Origin: an uncultured Bacilli bacterium
Lineage (GTDB): Bacteria; Bacillota_I; Bacilli_A; RF39; UBA660
Direction: 5' to 3'
DNA: 36,186 bases
NCBI GenBank assembly: GCA_947624635.1
Contig: CANQLF010000065.1
Coordinates: 1-36,186 of the forward strand
Position numbers and translations under genes: made by a program. Shown here piece after piece: positions 33,565 through 36,186 of this stretch (positions are counted from its first letter, which is position 1; each line of letters starts with the position of its first letter). The notes under the pieces were generated by a model, which saw nothing but the letters and a program-made list of their open reading frames with translations, did not search any database and was not told the origin of the DNA.

Positions 33565-33680
33565 TATAAGGTTAAAAATGATGTGAAATAGTTCAAAATA
33601 TTAATTCAAAATAAAAACGATTTTATTAATTAATTTATCAAATAATTTATTATCAATATTTTTAATTAAGTGTGTATTAG

Positions 33681-33700
33681 TTGAACATCAATATGTTCAA
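33681..33700. repeat. Short perfect inverted repeat
   Basis: TTGAACAT, CAAT, ATGTTCAA. No T run on either side; significance unknown. Confidence 0.4.
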
Positions 33701-34055
33701 ACATATTTAATGTTAATATAAATATTAGATCTCTATTAGGTTCTTCTTCCAATATTGTTTTATATTATCAACCTTTTTAAATTATTATATTTTCCTTATA
33801 TCTTTAATTACATACAATTTATAGAATTATAGTAAATTATCAAATCAATAATTACTTTTACTATTATGATTATTAATTGTAAATAATATCCTTAGTTTGG
33901 TAATTATTAATAATAATCTTATATTCTTTTTATGTTTTCCGTACAAATATCATTTTATTATTAACAGTAATTTTTTTCATAATGATATAAATGTTAAATG
34001 AAATTAGCTAGTTTTGAATTAATTCATTTTTAATTATTTCTTTTTATTGTTCAAT

Positions 34056-34074
34056 AAACAAAACAGTTTTGTTT
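34056..34074. repeat. Palindrome downstream of the transposase, possible terminator
   Basis: AAACAAAAC-A-GTTTTGTTT, about 75 bases beyond the transposase stop codon on the minus strand. Without a proper T run it is only a weak terminator candidate. Confidence 0.35.
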
Positions 34075-34148
34075 TCTATCTTAATAATAACTATAATAGT
34101 AATGTTATTTATCTATCAAATTGTTAATAAATTATTTGAACTAGTATT

Positions 34149-35984
34149 TTATTGTGCTTTTATTTGCTTTAAAATTTTTTCTATATTTTCATAGGTGCTT
34201 ATTTCATAATCTGTTCTAAAATTAAAAGCTTTATGCAAATCATCTGTTAAATCATCTCTTACATAAGCAGGAACATACCCGGCACCTTTTTCTTCATATA
34301 CTTCCATATCTCTTAACTTATCTATTATTTGTGTATCAGTATATTTATAATTTAATTTGTTTTCTAATATTCTATATATCAGTAACGCAATAAAACATGT
34401 TAGAAAATGTGCCTTTATTCTATCTTCTCTAGATAAATACATTGTTCCAGAATCAAAGTCTGTTTTTAAAATTCTGAAGCTTTCTTCTATTTCCCATCTT
34501 TGTTTTGATATGTCTAATATATCTTTTATATTCCCAGTTAAATTAGTAGTTGTTCCATAATAACCATCATATTTTTCTTCTTCATTTATAGCTTCATAAT
34601 CTATTGAATAAGAATAATTATACTTAGCTTTTTTATTATCTTCATTTAGAGAATTTTCATCATTTAGAGTTCTTTCTTTTTTACTTTTTTTTGTTTTTTC
34701 TTTGCCTTCAACTTCAGTTATTTCTTCTTTAATTAATCTCCTATAGTCATTAGGATTATTACTAAGCTTCATTTTTTCACCGGTTTTATTTCCATCAATT
34801 TTTTTCTTAGCTCTGTCTATCTGACCATTTCTTACATTTCTTAAATAATCTCTATATTTTATTTGAAACGTAACTATTAAATCTTGAACTACATGATCTG
34901 TTTCTGTTTGAATTATTTTATAGAAAACTGTTTCATAATGTTTTTTGCTTTCTTTTTCATTATTTAAAATATCAGATAATTTGTAGGTGTTTCTTAAATC
35001 ACCAATAATTCTCCAATCATCATCTTTAAATACTTTTTCTTTATATTCTTCTTTTAATTTTTTTATTGATTGAGTTATAACAAAAGCTCTTCCATCTTCA
35101 ATGTTAAATTTTTTTATTTCATCAGTACACATAGCTGCATCTGTACAAATTATAGTTTTCTCATTTTCTAAATTAAAATCTTTTATTACTTTTTTTTGTA
35201 AAGGAATTAATTTTTTTGTTTCACTTTCATTTCCAGGATAAATAACAGTTGCGATTGGAAAACCATTTCCATCCATTAATAGTCCCATACCAACTAATGG
35301 ATTTGGCTTATGGTCTTTACCTTTACCATATTTTCTAAATTCATCTTCTTCATTAATTTCAAAATAATAATTAGTACAATCAAAATACATTATCCTAGTA
35401 TTTCTATCAATGATACTTTTACTATTATTATATAATTCTTTTTGAATATAATTTAAATCAGAGTTTAAATATGTTAAAGCTCTATATATATTTTCTAATG
35501 AGTATTTAGGAGTTTCAATAAAATTTTTACTTAATTCAAAAGTTTTTAATTTACTTGATGGATAAATAATTCTTGAAAATACTAGACTACATAATACTTC
35601 ATTTAAATCAAATTCAAATTTGTGTTCCTTACTAATATGTTTAACGATTTTATCTAACTTTAGAGAATAATAAATATCTTTTAAAAATAAATATCCGACA
35701 TTGAATTTATTTTTTACGTTCATAGGAATTAATTTATCAGTATATTTTTCAATGATTATTTTTTCACCATTAGTAGGAATATTATTTTTTTGAATAAAGT
35801 TTTCTAAATAGGCATTTAGCCAAGAGTCAACGTCCATATTTTCTTGAGATGCCATTTGAGAAACTTTTGCATGACTTCCAATGTATTGGACTATTCTAGA
35901 AGTTCTTTTTCCATTTCTCTTATAGTCGTCAATAATAGAATAACTTTTACTGTTTTTTGAATGACTAATTTTAATTCTTGCCAT
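34149..35984 (-). CDS. IS1634-family (IS4 superfamily) DDE transposase
   Basis: 611 residues, apparently intact. The N-terminus ARIKISHSKNSKSY...NGKRTSRIVQYIG is the usual start of this family. The catalytic triad can be placed at D202 (MYFDCTNYYFE), D282 (ICTDAAMCTDEI) and E500 within ISKQRWEIEESFRILKTDF, followed by RIKAHFLTCFIALLIYRILE. A charged insertion (about 385-470) separates the second Asp from the Glu, as in IS4-type enzymes with a long beta-strand insertion. AGGGAGGAT lies just before the ATG. It performs cut-and-paste or copy-out movement of the element. With no frameshift or stop, the element may still be active. Confidence 0.9.
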   Translation of the reverse strand: MARIKISHSKNSKSYSIIDDYKRNGKRTSRIVQYIGSHAKVSQMASQENMDVDSWLNAYLENFIQKNNIPTNGEKIIIEKYTDKLIPMNVKNKFNVGYLFLKDIYYSLKLDKIVKHISKEHKFEFDLNEVLCSLVFSRIIYPSSKLKTFELSKNFIETPKYSLENIYRALTYLNSDLNYIQKELYNNSKSIIDRNTRIMYFDCTNYYFEINEEDEFRKYGKGKDHKPNPLVGMGLLMDGNGFPIATVIYPGNESETKKLIPLQKKVIKDFNLENEKTIICTDAAMCTDEIKKFNIEDGRAFVITQSIKKLKEEYKEKVFKDDDWRIIGDLRNTYKLSDILNNEKESKKHYETVFYKIIQTETDHVVQDLIVTFQIKYRDYLRNVRNGQIDRAKKKIDGNKTGEKMKLSNNPNDYRRLIKEEITEVEGKEKTKKSKKERTLNDENSLNEDNKKAKYNYSYSIDYEAINEEEKYDGYYGTTTNLTGNIKDILDISKQRWEIEESFRILKTDFDSGTMYLSREDRIKAHFLTCFIALLIYRILENKLNYKYTDTQIIDKLRDMEVYEEKGAGYVPAYVRDDLTDDLHKAFNFRTDYEISTYENIEKILKQIKAQ

Positions 35985-36006
35985 AAGCGATCCTCCCTAT
36001 GATTAA

Positions 36007-36035
36007 ATTATACCACAGGTACGAAAGGTACGCAA
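36007..36035 (-). promoter_or_regulatory. Transposase promoter
   Basis: On the minus strand TTGCGT (36035-36030), 17 bp, TATAAT (36012-36007). The spacer contains repeated GTACC boxes. Confidence 0.55.
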
Positions 36036-36081
36036 GAACTATTTCCGAAAAAATCAAGTTTTTTCAATGCTTCAAAGGCTG

Positions 36082-36103
36082 TTTTTTCTAAATAAGTGTC
36101 AAA
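36082..36103 (-). repeat. Right terminal inverted repeat of the IS
   Basis: Read on the minus strand: TTTGACACTTATT then TAGAAAAAA. See the left end at 33256-33279. Confidence 0.65.
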
Positions 36104-36186
36104 GATGGGGTAGTGGAAGATTCTAAGACTAACGAAGTACAACCAGAAGTAATCGAAGAAATAAAAGAAGAACCTAAAGTAGAAGA
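36104..36186 (+). CDS. Partial gene for an acidic protein, cut by the IS and by the window edge
   Basis: The frame DGVVEDSKTNEVQPEV continuing IEEIKEEPKVEE is open from the IS end to the edge of the window. It is Glu/Pro/Lys/Val-rich, low-complexity sequence, as in linkers of surface or ribosome-associated proteins. No family can be named. No ATG with a ribosome site is visible: GTG 36113 has GGGG only two bases upstream, too close. Its 5' end was therefore probably lost or moved by the IS insertion. A perfect promoter points towards it from the far side of the IS. Confidence 0.5.

Larger units (their letters stand above)
33325..34148. other. Noncoding, extremely AT-rich stretch inside the IS
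   Basis: Over 800 bases without an open reading frame of note on either strand. It contains a 24-bp tandem repeat (33517-33564), two short inverted repeats (33681-33700, 34056-34074) and otherwise mostly A/T runs. It may be the decayed remains of other elements. Confidence 0.6.
33256..36103 (-). mobile_element. IS1634-like insertion sequence
   Basis: Bounded by inverted repeats: the left end (33256-33279) and, on the other strand, the right end (36103-36082) both read TTTGACACTT(A/G)TT...TAGAAAAA, differing by one base and a three-base gap. The element holds one intact transposase gene (minus strand) with its own promoter. At 2.85 kb it is larger than the 1.9 kb I recall for IS1634, because about 0.9 kb of noncoding, extremely AT-rich DNA lies between the transposase stop and the left end. 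No target duplication was found by eye; IS1634 is known for target repeats of very variable length. Confidence 0.65.

Noticed and set aside
33340..36032. CGTACCTTTC (33340-33349) and its reverse complement (36023-36032) as possible IS ends
   Set aside because: The longer and more exact pair at 33256 and 36103 encloses it. The right copy also sits in the transposase promoter spacer.
1..36186. CRISPR array, toxin-antitoxin pair, restriction system or phage genes
   Set aside because: No regularly spaced repeats, no small overlapping gene pairs of that type and no methylase, nuclease or capsid motifs were seen on either strand.

Overview
The window is a very AT-rich chromosomal segment of a low-GC Gram-positive bacterium (Firmicutes; probably a gut-type Bacilli or Erysipelotrichia-like lineage). 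Evidence: strong Shine-Dalgarno sites (AGGAGG, AAAGGTG), A/T-ending codons, TGG-coded tryptophan with normal TGA stops, an HrcA/CIRCE-controlled chaperone operon, a ClpC-type ATPase and a class B sortase. LysM, SpoIID/LytB-like and collagen-like proteins at the left end suggest, without proving, that it forms spores. The species cannot be named from the sequence.

Layout. 1-300: a CAU-anticodon tRNA (probably tRNA-Ile2) with its own promoter. 332-3733: a possible spore-envelope cluster: a triple-LysM protein on the plus strand, converging on a minus-strand set made of a SpoIID-like peptidoglycan-binding protein, a LysM/beta-sandwich protein and a collagen-like protein. 3926-6010: L-lactate dehydrogenase, a PfkB sugar kinase and a stand-alone Smr protein. 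6000-7449: two consensus promoters in tandem feeding a membrane-anchored surface protein of unknown function. 7522-12608: parC, yqeY and two overlapping U32 genes (TrhP1/TrhP2-like, tRNA U34 hydroxylation). 12633-19159: the heat-shock operon hrcA-grpE-dnaK-pepF-dnaJ behind a consensus promoter and two CIRCE operators. 19160-20458: a cassette with a secreted protein of unknown function, closed by a second, frameshifted copy of the 3' third of dnaJ. 20597-22865: xerD and a phosphomannomutase/phosphoglucomutase. 22880-26535: an acidic protein of unknown function, a class B sortase with its probable VPKTG substrate, and a divergent membrane-anchored deacetylase-fold protein that lacks catalytic residues. 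26593-33148: clpC, a lone prepilin-like protein and a heterodimeric ABC exporter. 33256-36103: an IS1634-like insertion sequence with recognisable terminal inverted repeats, lying between a consensus promoter and a truncated or displaced gene that runs off the right edge.

How the parts work together. The chaperone genes (DnaK, GrpE, DnaJ, HrcA, ClpC) form the protein quality-control section. The sortase pair, the collagen-like and LysM proteins and the 6160 protein form the cell or spore surface section. The remaining genes are mostly housekeeping. The points most worth a second look are the dnaJ 3'-end duplication around the secreted-protein gene (its mostly synonymous divergence suggests allele replacement by incoming DNA), the second degenerate CIRCE over the hrcA -35 box, and the IS that separates a perfect promoter from its likely gene.
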